64,000 nucleotides of DNA. Source: Siphlonurus alternatus. Lineage: Eukaryota > Arthropoda > Insecta > Ephemeroptera > Siphlonuridae. The DNA lies in the NCBI GenBank assembly GCA_949825025.1, contig OX463780.1:19791856-19855855 (forward strand), read 5' to 3'. Shown piece after piece: positions 24,510-36,218 of this stretch. A program made the translations under genes and the position numbers. Every line of letters begins with the position of its first letter. Position 1 is the stretch's first letter. The notes beneath the pieces are model-generated. The model did no database searches. It was not told the origin of the DNA and saw only the letters and a list, made by a program, of their open reading frames with translations.

Positions 24510-26117
24510 ATGCATTGTTTACTCTCAAGTTCACAAGTGCAGTATAACTCAAGACGACACTTGTTTGTTTATTTTTGCACTTACTTGGGTAAGTACAATT
24601 CATTTTTATATCATAATTATAAAATATTTATATATTTTTGTTTTCAAAAATATATTATATACATAATTCTGAGTATATTATAGACACTAAATAAAATTTG
24701 AAAAATTCTTGTTTAAATTGCAATTTTTACTAAAAGAAGAGGCTAAAAAACAATATTTTGACGTGGCTGAATTCCAATTTGCTGTAATACTTGCTAAAAG
24801 GGTGCAGAGAGGGGTGCGGGGGCGTCACCCCTGCTGCCGTGTGTCTAGACTCAATGCTCGCTTTGCCCTTGATAGAGAGCATGACGTGCAAATTTCCATT
24901 ACCTTATTATTTCACAGATTTTAATGTTCACATTGATCTTGCTTTAGGATTTTATGACGGGAGTCACATCCTCTCTTGTCAAATGGAAATATAACAAACT
25001 AAGCCGAGGTACTTTAAAAAAATGCCACTAAATTTAAACCATTATAATTACATCATTTCGATTATAATACTTTGTTCAAATTGATTTATATTTATAGAGT
25101 AATATTATTTTATAATATATTTTTGGTACACCATGCAGAATGATAATTACATTTAATACATTTTATTTACTCCTGCATGAGAAGCATCTAGAAGAGTCTT
25201 TGCAATTTTAATATTACCAATGATGCTATTTATTTAAGTGTATATTCCTCATGCAGAGAGGTGTAAATATATATTATGCTTATTAATTATTCTCCAAAGT
25301 TTTATCTTTCTATAAAATTATTGAAAAATTGTAGTGAAGAAACACATTTAACATCGAAATTAGTTAAATATTTGAAACTAGACTACAGAAACTAGCAATA
25401 AAATAGTCAGTTATCCAATTTATTTTTTTTTAAATTTTTAATCAAACCCTGTTGGGTACTTTTATTTACTAATTACATACTACTTTGAAACCCCGAACCT
25501 TCCGAAACCCTAACTTGAGCGTTTCGCGGGCTCTTCCGGAACGGGGGCGGCCACGGCCTTGCAAATCCATCCCGGCATTTGCCTGCGGCTGAGGGAAACG
25601 TGGAAACCTCAGCCAGGATGGACGCTACAGCTTTTGTCAATGAACCGGAAGTGCAATGGTCCAAAGCCAGGGGAACCACATAGTGGAAAAGCGCAACGAT
25701 TTACCCCTGGGTGGGAAACGTGGTTTTTGTTGAAAATGGTCACCCATCCAACTACTAACCACGCGCGGCGTTGCTTGACTTCGGTGATCTGACGAGACCA
25801 GGTCAAGCGCACTGCGCCACACCTCCCAATTTATTTTACACAATAAACTAAAATCTATAATAATCTAGTAAGAAAATGTCTCAATTTTCCTGTAAATCTA
25901 ATAATAACATAATAAATTAATATAAGAGCTATAAATAATATAAAGTGACGTAACATTTTATAGGGGATTTTCTTAAAGAACTTTTAGCATAAATTTTAGC
26001 TTAAAAATTTTTAGTACTATAATAAGAATCACACTTTATGACAAATTTTGATACTAAAAATTTCTTGACTATAATCTATGCAATCTATGCTATACGTTCT
26101 TTGTAAACCATATTTTG

Positions 26118-26172
<55 letters not shown>

Positions 26173-29100
26173 TTTAATGTCCCGTTAACATGTTTTTGCA
26201 CGGTTGCAAAAACACTACTACCAAAATTCATTAAATGCAACTGTTATTATTTATAATAACAATAATTTATTTTTAAAAAATTCTCGACAAAGCTTCAACT
26301 GAGATATAGAGACAATGAATGACTTTTTCTATCAGGATCAATACTCCATCCAACTTAAAAAACAGTATCTTTTTTTAATTTGTTTATTCGTCAAAAAGAG
26401 GCAAATATATTATTACATAAAATTGTACAGTTTATACCTCAAGAGCTTAGAAAACTCGTAAACGGGGAACTTGAGTTCAAATTTGGTAAATACACGACAA
26501 AGTAGCAAATCACATTTAAATATCATTAGAATGTAATGCAGCCGTTTCTATTTGCCCCATATTATAGGCTCTTATGTTTTCTCTTTATTGTATTTTCAGC
26601 CTATGAAAAATTTAATATATAATAAAATAATAAACAAATTGTGACACTGCTTAAAAAATTATACATTTCAATAAGAATAATATATACAACAGATAATTAG
26701 TAAAACTAGATCAACTATCAACTTATTGCTTATTTAGAATGACATATAATTATGATTAAAATAACAAGAGCTCTATTATATTATATACATATACAACTTA
26801 AGATATAAAAAAAAAAAACAGTGAAAATATTTTATTATAATTAATATTTTTTTTTAATTATACCAAAACAAAATACCCAGCAATCCCAGCATGAATAAAG
26901 TAACAAAATAAATATTTCTATATTTTAAATTTAGCTGTAAAATTTAGTTCTGAGACACTAAATAATTTATTGTAAGTTGCTTGGTCATGTATTAATCCCA
27001 GTAGATAAATAGTCTATAATTATAACATTATTGAGGAAAAATTTATTATTATACCTTGATATCTGCATGATAATTCGAAAAAGAGTTCCAATTTCCAACT
27101 GATATATTATATTTCTTATCTGATGGACTAGCTGATGGTATCAGTTACATTATGTATAAACTTTCCAGTCGTCAAAGAAAAAGTCAATTAATTTGTTATC
27201 TTAAAACTTAATTTTATAGTTTCTATCTACAGTAAATTTTAAAGATAATAATATGGATCGTATTTCCCTTGGCATAGCTAAAATAGTAAAATTTTAAAAA
27301 AAAAAAGTGATGAGAAGTAAAAACCCAATTTCTTAATTTACAGGTAAATAATTATTATAAAATTGTGTATTTTTAATACTTGAAGTATTGTATTTTCCTC
27401 GCCTCGTTTTATGAATGCCAACTGCGTGGGAGAATACTGCAGACAACAGGTTTTATTCATTGCATCGCTGCCAATATGTTTCAATAAATGAATAACAAAT
27501 TCATTCAAATGTAACGATATTTTTATGTATGATTCTGCCTGTTTTGTGTAAAAACAAGATCACTACATTACATGTAAAGTACAAAAAATAAATAAAAAAA
27601 TGAAATAAAAAAATACAGCATAAAAATTTGATTTATTATTATTATAAACGTTGTTAATATTTTCCATTTAAATATTAAAAACATGCGTGAACATTTTAGT
27701 ATTCGTGTTGTGGACATGTTATACATGTTGTGGACATGTATTACACAGTTTAAGAAACTTCCGTCGCACCCAAATATTTTTACCTACAGCATTGGAAGGA
27801 CGGCTATAAATTAATCAGTTATATAGTGCCTGTGCTTCTATAGCCATTCATGCCAAATATTTATTTTGACGCAAAAGAGCAAACTTTGACATTTTATGGA
27901 AGGTGATTGCATCTTAAAAGCACTTTTTTTAATATACTCACAGGTGCTATACGTTAAATTCAATTTTTCTCACAAAAAAAACAACGTACGCGACGACGTA
28001 TTATGGTGTAAAAAATAACATTTTAAATACTCTTGATGATTATAGCACGTGTTATATGTTAATAGTTATTTTATTGACTATCATGTTTTTAATCCCATCC
28101 AATATAATTGTTAAATTTTATGCATATTATATAATATAATTTAAAAAAAAAACATGTATCTTCACCTAAAAAATGAGGTATTTATTTATATGTTCAAAAT
28201 CTAAATTGTAAATATAATGTAAGGCATTAAAAATAAGCTCTAGTTTTGTATTTTGTATTTTTTTTAAAGGTAGAGATAACACGGATCAGCTGGCCCAATG
28301 CTAAAAAAATCCCATTCATAAAAATTATGAAAAAAAAATTAAAATGTTCTCCTTTACATCCCCTATCAGTAGGTAAAATATGATAAAATATCAGGTATAC
28401 AAAAACGAGCTAGTTTTCGAGTTGTAAGTTGAGGAAAACGCAAATTGCATACCTATCAGGAAAACGTAGCTTTATGAGAATGAAGCCTCCAGAAGGTTTC
28501 CTCTTTGCGGATGTGCGTCACGTCAGGGAGTCGATATAATTGTGCGTGCTTGCAGTGTTGACGCCGCTGGTGCTACATGGCGCCTTGGGCCAGGGCGCCG
28601 GTATGGGAGGCGCCTCCAAGGTGGCTACCAGCTACAAGTCTTACCACTACGTATCAAGCCACAGCGGATACCGTAAGTTGCACCTAGTAACACCATTAAC
28701 CTGACTAATTAATTAGTTAATTATAAGTTTATTATAAGTCCCATGTTGTTTACTGTGAAATTATAATATTATATATGAAATTATTACATGAAAGAGCTAT
28801 GAACTTATATTTAATAATTAATTAATAATATTTTATTAAGTAGCGCAACCTATAGTAAAGTGATGGAACATGTGGAAGTACTTTTCCGTAATCTTTAGTT
28901 ATGTGAGAACTTTATATGTACTGTATTTAATATTTATGAATTTATATTCGTATATTTAAAATATTATACAGAAAAAAAATGTAGCCTCAAAAATCAGATA
29001 ATATTATATATGTATAATTAATGTCCATGTATTATGTATTTTTTGGTGCAAGATGCATATAGTATTTATAAATTAAGTAATTAAAATCATCATGATGAAA

Positions 29101-31692
29101 GATATTATATATATTATATAATATTATATATTATTTCTTATTTTTTATTTGTATTAAATATTAATTACATCTCTTGCTCTTAAATAACCAAGTTCATTTA
29201 CATTACAACAACGACGGTAAAGTTTTGTGAATTTATCTGACAAGACCTTTTATACTTAAATTTCACTCACTACTGAACATTTTAATTATATTTTATAAAT
29301 CGATTTAATAATAATTGGATTAATGATATCTTCATAAAAGTAATTAAATAACCAACACAAAAAAGGAACAAAATGACGATGACTTTTTAAAACGAAGACC
29401 AGGGAGTTCCAAACTTCAAATTTATATATAAAATCAATTTATTTAATTAATACAGTTAAGCTATGCATATTATGAATAATGATGTTACAATGTCAGATGT
29501 ACGCATTATAGGCACAATTATTATAAATTAGATCGTCAATAACGAACTATCATATTTTTTAAAAATAGCCGGCGGCCTTCTTCATTTAGTATATTATATA
29601 ATGAATATAACTCAGGCAAACTTTTACATTCTTATTTGTTAATAGAAAAATTATATAAATATATCTTTAAAAAAATGAAGAATCTCTGCTTAAAATTGTA
29701 TAATAAAAAAGTGTAATGGTAAAAAATGGAGTCGTTTCTCGTATTTCGTCGGGTGCTTTAAACATAATATTTATATATACAATATGACGATATGAAAGTT
29801 CATATAATCAGCTTGCAGCAATTTAATTGCTAAAATTTTTGACTAATTTATTAATAAAGAAAGTTTATTGCATGCTGATCATCGAATATACAAGATCATA
29901 CTATATATAATACGAAGCACTGGTTGGTATTCAGCGTTTTCTTTGGCGATCGACTCCTGCTGGGCTGCAACCAGCATTTCCTTGGCATGACAAAATCCTC
30001 CATTATATAAGTTGCAGAACTGCATTATGCTCTCACTTGCGATAAAGATTATATTTACTAATAATCAAGCTTTCTTGAACATAAAAAAAAGGAAAGTGTT
30101 AACATTATTAAGATGCTCTTTTTTAAAGTTAATGGGAAGCATCCAGAAATTTAAGCGCTATAATTACTATACATCCATCATGATTCTAAGCTATATATAT
30201 GAACTCCTCTATACCTGATGAGAGTGCTGAGTAGAATTTATAGGAAAAAAGTCTCTGGCTACTTACGTCGTTCTCTCTCATTATTGCGAAAAGCAGCACA
30301 CAATGAAGAAATTGACTGCTGACGTCATTCTTTACAGTCATAAAAATTAATCCTGCCGTTAAAGAGAAAAGGATCGAAAGTCGTACTTGATTGAGTCTGC
30401 ATGCAGCAAAAGCGTAGGTACGCAAGAGAAGTTAGAACAATGTAGTGAAAATAATTTTATGTTTTTACCTGTATGCCCTGCATGCGTCGTCATTCTTATA
30501 ATACCTGCCATGTTAAATTTCATTGTCTTATCAATACGATGCTTTGGTGTGCTCACATTCAACAGTGGGTACAGAGTGTACAAGAACTCCCTCTCCATGT
30601 TGTCCAAATATAAGGGGGAAAAAATAGACCCAACCCCTTTGCCATCTGATACTTAATTTTAATTATATATAGTTAAATGATCTCCAAAATTATTTTTAAG
30701 CTTATTTATGACTGAATCTGCATCTATAACCAAGGAAGGGGGTCAATCTCGTCTCCATATACTTATACATATAATATTATAATTATATGTTATAGATAAG
30801 GAGGTGATTTTTAGGTCTATAATGCATGCGCTTGAGGAACTCGCATGCAGCATATCTAGCGCGCAGCTCCTCAATCCATCCATGGAAGATTGGTGGAAGA
30901 GGGTGGAGGAGAAGATTTTATAAAAATCGTTACATATAATTATCTATCAATGACTGAATTACATTAATTATATAGATGTGACTCGCACTGTAAAAGAAGG
31001 CATACCTAATACAGTCAAACAAGCGAGAGTTTACGCCTAAAAATTTCCGGAAGTGATGTAAATTACGTACTTCGGATTTTATTTAGCTCGCTATTGGAAG
31101 CGGAAATCGGTAGAAAACGTGTGTCATTTCTGGAAAATTTCAGACGTGAACTCTAGCTTGTTTGACTGTAATAGAGACTTTATTGTGAGATATTTTTCGT
31201 GTTTGTGATGTATTCAGTTATTGATAGACAATATGTAACGATATTCCTCATTTAGCCAGTCGTGAGCATTCACGATGAAAACTAAATAAGATGCGATGGC
31301 CCATGTTGAAGGATCAGGCGCGGATCCAGGGGGGGGGGGGCTGGGGGAGCTGCAGCCCCCCTCCCCCCGAAATTTTGGATTTAACATGGGCAGTATAGGC
31401 ATTTCCCCACTCCAAATTTTTTTTTTTGGATCCGCGCCTGAGAAGGACCACTTTCGTCAGCTACTAATTTATTTCCCATGTCCCTACAGACTCGGCTGGA
31501 GACCGCGGTCGCAGTGAGAGTGGTGACCTGTCGTGGTGGAAGATCCTACTGATCGTGCTGCTGGTACTTCTTGTGGCGGTGATCATCGTGGTGCTCTGCT
31601 CTGCTTGGAGCAGAATCTCGCGAGAAGAGAACGAACGGGAGGCCGCAGTCACCGCTTACCTTCGAAGTCAGCGTGAGCAGCCAGCTGTCTAA
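24510..31692 (+). CDS. Gene C: small type I membrane protein, 132 aa, paralog of B
   Basis: CDS join(24510..24588, 28556..28672, 31490..31692), phase 1 at both introns. Exon 1 ends RHLFVYFCTYL and exon 2 continues VLTPLVLHGALG, together a signal peptide; gene B has RFPIVYIYVYL and VLSSLVLHGAEA at the same places. The ectodomain is Gly/Ser/Tyr-rich and ends VSSHSGYH. Exon 3 has a linker with Arg and Glu, then SWWKILLIVLLVLLVAVIIV as TM helix, VLCSAW, and a tail with ENEREAAVTAYL ending QPAV. Unlike gene B it has a single terminal exon. AATAAA follows at 31843-31848. Exons 2 and 3 are well supported; exon 1 rests on phase, donor and likeness to gene B. Start codon has A at -3. Function unknown. 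Confidence 0.68.
25460..25828 (-). repeat. 5S-rRNA-derived SINE, full-length copy
   Basis: On the minus strand the head contains TGGCGCAGTGC, then GATCACCGAAGTCAAGC and GTGGTTAGTAGTTGGATGGG, which align with the 5S rRNA internal promoter region. A body of about 200 bp follows, shared with the copy at 44256. It lies in gene C intron 1. The open frames over it are artefacts. Confidence 0.8.
26120..26165. repeat. (TA)n microsatellite in gene C intron 1
   Basis: Pure TA run ending in a short CA run. Confidence 0.95.
27706..27745. repeat. Short tandem duplication
   Basis: TGTTGTGGACATGT occurs twice about 19 bp apart. Confidence 0.6.
28268..28430. mobile_element. TTAA-flanked MITE, truncated copy 2
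   Basis: Left half only of the palindromic family seen at 7986, 33052 and 43627. It starts after TTAA (28264-28267) with AGGTAGAGATAACACGGATC and stops near the palindrome centre. It is closest to the copy at 43627. It lies in gene C intron 1, about 125 bp before exon 2. Confidence 0.7.
31012..31168. mobile_element. Mariner-like MITE with TA flanks
   Basis: 157-bp element with inverted ends CAGTCAAACAAGC and GCTTGTTTGACTG, flanked by TA on both sides (31010-31011 and 31169-31170). Similarity between the arms continues about 25 bp inward. TA duplication and CAGT-type ends point to the Tc1/mariner group. It has no coding capacity and lies in gene C intron 2. Confidence 0.75.
31315..31440. mobile_element. 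hAT-like MITE just before gene C exon 3
   Basis: 126 bp with perfect 13-bp inverted ends CAGGCGCGGATCC and GGATCCGCGCCTG, an internal G run and a T run. The 8-bp flanks (TGAAGGAT and AGAAGGAC) match at six positions, as an old hAT-type target duplication would. The element ends 49 bp before exon 3. Confidence 0.65.
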
Positions 31693-31842
31693 CAATCATC
31701 TCAAACCCTCCTATTATATACTTACCGCTATATCTCATAAACATCGCACAGGTTTTCTTCCAATTTCAAATATTTTATACAGACGCGATAACGTTAAATT
31801 GTTGCATAATATAATATTTGTTATATAATGATTAAGATTTTT

Positions 31843-31848
31843 AATAAA
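31843..31848 (+). terminator. Poly(A) signal of gene C
   Basis: AATAAA about 150 bp after the gene C stop codon. Confidence 0.55.
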
Positions 31849-33051
31849 AACCAAAATATATAGAAAATATATGATTTTAAATTTTGGACTGCAATATTTA
31901 TAAGAGTAAAAAAATAATAAAAAAAAATTAATTGGTATTAGTTTAAAATTTGGATTTGAGAAATGGAACTTTATCGCGTTTCCAAAGTATAATCCAAATT
32001 ATATAGTCGACACCTAACTATACCTCTTATACGATTACTCACAAATGAAGAAATGTTCTGCATAATTGCAATATAGTTTCCTTTATAAAATAGAAAATTA
32101 TGAACTTATTTTGTACTAGCAATCAAATCATAAAGTTTACATTAGTTTTATATCCATCTTTTTCCATGTTAATAACATAATAACTTGTGTGGCATGTTCA
32201 ATCGTTATGTATATAAACTATGAAATAACTCTACACTATAATTATATTAATTAAACGAAGCGGAAAAGACAATACATAACACCAAAATCCATTAAAATGT
32301 TTAATTAAACTAAAATTAAAGAAAAAACTGTTAAAAAGCTTAATAATTATACTTCCGTTTCGTAATTAAGAAAAAAAAATTAAAAAGAATGAAACTATTT
32401 TTGAACTTAATATACATTCAGGGTATGAACTTTTATGTTGCTTATTATAAATTTAATTTCATGCAATTTTGATGTAACGATGATGCAATTAAAGCAAAAG
32501 AAACCTTTGTCCTTGTAGAAGCTGTTCTCGCTTATATTTAATTAAATCTTGTTCGAACAGTTGTTAAATAATAATACAACTCATATATTGATATGAATCA
32601 ATGATGAGATAAAAGCTGTTTTTTGTAACTTTGCACGACATTTAAATGGTGATGATATTTCGTGGAGGCGCGGATAAGAATGCAACGATTTTGAGAAGTT
32701 TAGAAGCGCCTCTTATAATACCCAGCGTGCCAAAACGTATTTTACAGATCCTAAATCAGCAGCATGCAGGTAATTAAGTTAGGATATGTTAATGAGTAGT
32801 TACCTAACCAAAAATTCACTGGTAATAGCGGAAATATACACAAGGTTTCTGCCTCCTTTTTTAAACTTTAATATTTTTATTAATTATCCATTCTAGTTTA
32901 TATTTCCATGAGTTTATGACTATTATTATATCTATTATACATCTTATATATTTTCAACCTAGTTTTTGTGAAAAAGACGATGTTCATTTTGTCGTTTGAA
33001 TTAAATATTAGCAGATTTCTTTGGAGGAGCGATCATCAAAAAATCAATTAA

Positions 33052-33401
33052 GGGTAAGATAACGCCACCAATGTTAAAAAAAATCCCTCACACAAAAATT
33101 CTGAAAAAAATTTAAAAATGTTCTCCTCTACACCCCCTATCAGTAGCTAAAATATCAGGTATACAAATACGATCTAGTTTTTGAGTTATGAATTTTTAAA
33201 GTTGACTAATTTAACATGGAGAAATGAAACTTCCATGTTAAAGTAGTCAACTTTAAAAATTCATAACTCAAAAACTAGATCGTGTTTGTATACCTGATAT
33301 TTTAGCTACTGATAGGGGGTGTAGAGGAGAACATTTTTAAATTTTTTTCAGAATTTTTGTGTGAGGGACTTTTTTTTAACATTGGTGGCGTTATCTTACC
33401 C
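33052..33401. mobile_element. TTAA-flanked palindromic MITE, copy 3
   Basis: 350 bp, almost perfectly self-complementary. Ends GGGTAAGATAACGCCACCAA mirrored on the right, TTAA on both sides (33048-33051 and 33402-33405). Arms meet near 33220. The arms differ by only a few bases, so this copy is young or kept paired. Confidence 0.8.
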
Positions 33402-33622
33402 TTAAAGTGATACAAATACAACCCCTTGATCTCATGTCAAAATTTGAATTGATTCAATTTGTAAGTCCTCCCGTAGTAAATAAGTCCACGAGGTACGTAA
33501 TTATCATTATTGATGATTATTATGTGGCATATATATGAGCTAGGAGGTCACACCTCTCCCCTCAAAACAAGGATATACCATATTACCATCACTATAGTAT
33601 GCTCCGTACACTCGACCTTGAC

Positions 33623-33628
33623 TATATA

Positions 33629-33675
<47 letters not shown>
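33623..33675. repeat. (TA)n microsatellite
   Basis: TA run with one G interruption. Confidence 0.95.
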
Positions 33676-33677
<2 letters not shown>

Positions 33678-35921
33678 ACTTCAATATGAAATGTCCCATA
33701 CTTAAAAATCCGAGCGATTAGATCGAGAGCGCGTAATGTATTAAACTCCTGACAAGTACGCAACTTTTTAAGCACTTATGTAATGCGGGTTGTTGAAGAG
33801 ATATGTAAGGGGCATTTATGGCGGGTAATTTTAACATTTAAAAACTTTCAAATTTTTAATTTTGAATAAATCACATTTAAGAATTGAACCCTGTACTGTA
33901 TAATTTTACTGTTATAAGTTGTTATAATAAAAAGAGGCCAGAGACTGTGTGTATTTCCAGTAATACACATTCTCAATTAACCTACCAAACAGTATAATAT
34001 ATATAATTATTATATCCACATGTTCATTATATATATAAAGTGGGGGTCAATTAATGCCCTACCCTAGCTATTATCCTTAATATATTATAAAATAGTACTG
34101 TCAACTTTATGAAGAAGAACATTTAAAAAACAAATCTGCTTCAACATGCTAGATAGCATTTATTTTCATATTTTTAATCACATAGAATTTAGATAACTTT
34201 TTACATTAGTTTACAAAATATAATAACATATTATATTAAATTATAATATGAACATGATAAAATAATTGCAGATCTTCCTTTTACATTACATAGGTTGATA
34301 AACAAAGCATACATTAATTATAATAATTAACATATACTTCTATATATTATATAATATATGTAGGAACTAGATTAAATTAGACTATACATGTTAAATGTTT
34401 TTAAATGTTAAATAATCTTATAAATTTTTGTATACCTTTTTGCTGTGTTCACAAAATCTTCAGACTGTTTGGTTCCTGCAGTTTTATTATCTTTGCAGGG
34501 AAATTTTATAGAAAAGAATTACAGCAATCATGTGCTGTGGTGGGGTGTAAAGGTTTTATGGTATGGAATTTTTGGCACATTATAAGCAGTCTACCGTATT
34601 GAATTGGCTATAATAACTTAACTTTTTCTGTATTGAATATTTTCATTAAAACCCCTAAAATACTGCCAGAAATCATAACATGAATAAATAATATATAGTT
34701 TTTGAAACATTAATTTTTGAACATTATCTTTTATTTTTGCTTATTTAAATTTCATCGTATTTCAGGATATGATAAATTAGTAAAATTACAGTAATAGCTA
34801 ATAGGTTTTAAAACACTATAAATCATAAATATTTCTTTGTGGAGCCAGCAGTCACTTACATAACAAATTATGTACAATATCACGAGTCGATAAATCTCTA
34901 TCTCTCTTTGAGCTCAGTAAGTGTAAGATTGTTATTGTGAATTTTCATACTTTGCTTTCTAATTAACACAATTTACATTATATCAGTAAAAAAAGGCTCA
35001 ATATTATCGACTAAAATGAAATATTATGAAAATAATAAGCTTAATTGTAAATTCATAGTTATTGTTTTAGGCAGTGATATTAATTTAACCATCAGAGCAA
35101 TTTTCTTTTAATCCACTTTGTACCTGGTCTTTACTTCTTGATCTAGTTCTTTGTGCTGTTATAATAATAAATAAGGCCTTTAATAATGAAAAAACAATGG
35201 GCCTATATTTATATTTTATTTTTTAAACTGTGAATTAATGTAGAGAAAAACAAATATATTGATGGATATTATGTAATAAAATAAGCATATTAAAATTAAC
35301 AAATTTTATTTTATTCTCCTAACCATACATACTTCAACGCACAATACATAACAAAAAAAAAAAATGTGTTTATACAAATGAAACATGCATTACAATGACA
35401 CTTTTATTTACTAAACCTAGCTGCAATTTAAAAATCGGAAAAAAAATATATACTATAAAAATTACTTCTGTATGATATTTGCAATGACAAAATAAAAATG
35501 TAATATAATGAGCACAGATAAATTGCAGTACAATAGTCTCTCTTTCATTTATCTACACATTAAAAACAAAAATCCTATCCTGAAAAATCAAAGTTATCAA
35601 GCTAATTTACTTATAGATATGAAAAGTAATGATACAAAAACATCCTTTTAGAGTTTTTAAACAGGCCGCATTGGAAATAGATTAACTATGAAACTTAGTA
35701 CAGCATATATAATTACAAGACCATCAGTTTCAAAACTGTACAAAGTTGCCCATAAGAACAGATACACCTGTAAAATAGTCAATCTTGTTTTAAACCTAAT
35801 GGTCTCATATATTTTGTTACAGTTAACCATATTCATGTTGCATGAATAATAAGGATAACATTAATATTGTATTCACATACCAATATAAAAATCAACAAAA
35901 TGCCTATCTACAGAGTATAGG

Positions 35922-36066
35922 AGGGGTGATATTCAAGAAGAATTAAGAAGCGTTTTAGGGAGAGATATTTTAAGAAGCATTTTTTTACCTGTTACCTGGT
36001 ATAAAAAACGCTTCTTAAAATATCTCTCCCTAAAATGCTCCTTAACTCTTCGTGAATACCACCCCT
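35922..36066. mobile_element. Small palindromic MITE at the 3' end of UTP15
   Basis: Arms AGGGGTGATATTCAAGAAG and CTCTTCGTGAATACCACCCCT are inverted repeats, and the inner arms (around TTAGGGAGAGATATTTTAAG) are perfect over more than 20 bp. Flanks show no clear target duplication. It abuts the candidate UTP15 poly(A) signal. Confidence 0.65.
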
Positions 36067-36068
36067 AG

Positions 36069-36074
36069 TTTATT
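36069..36074 (-). terminator. Candidate UTP15 poly(A) signal
   Basis: TTTATT on the plus strand reads AATAAA on the minus strand, about 145 bp beyond the UTP15 stop. Confidence 0.45.
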
Positions 36075-36218
36075 AATAATCAGCACTGCTAGACAAAAGG
36101 TCTAGCCTGGCCACTCGAAAGAAAGATAATCCAGTGTAAGATAGGTAAAATAATAATTGTCAACTCTTGTCCATAAAAGATATTTTCTGATTTCTTCTCA
36201 ATACACACCTTTCTCTCA

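Larger units (their letters stand above)
31849..35920. other. Intergenic DNA between genes C and UTP15
   Basis: The two genes converge across this AT-rich stretch. It contains one TTAA MITE (33052-33401) and one TA run. I found no exon. Confidence 0.55.

Noticed and set aside
30387..30656. 89-residue open frame with a hydrophobic stretch
   Set aside because: It lies in gene C intron 2 without fitting splice sites, and its codons resemble intron composition.
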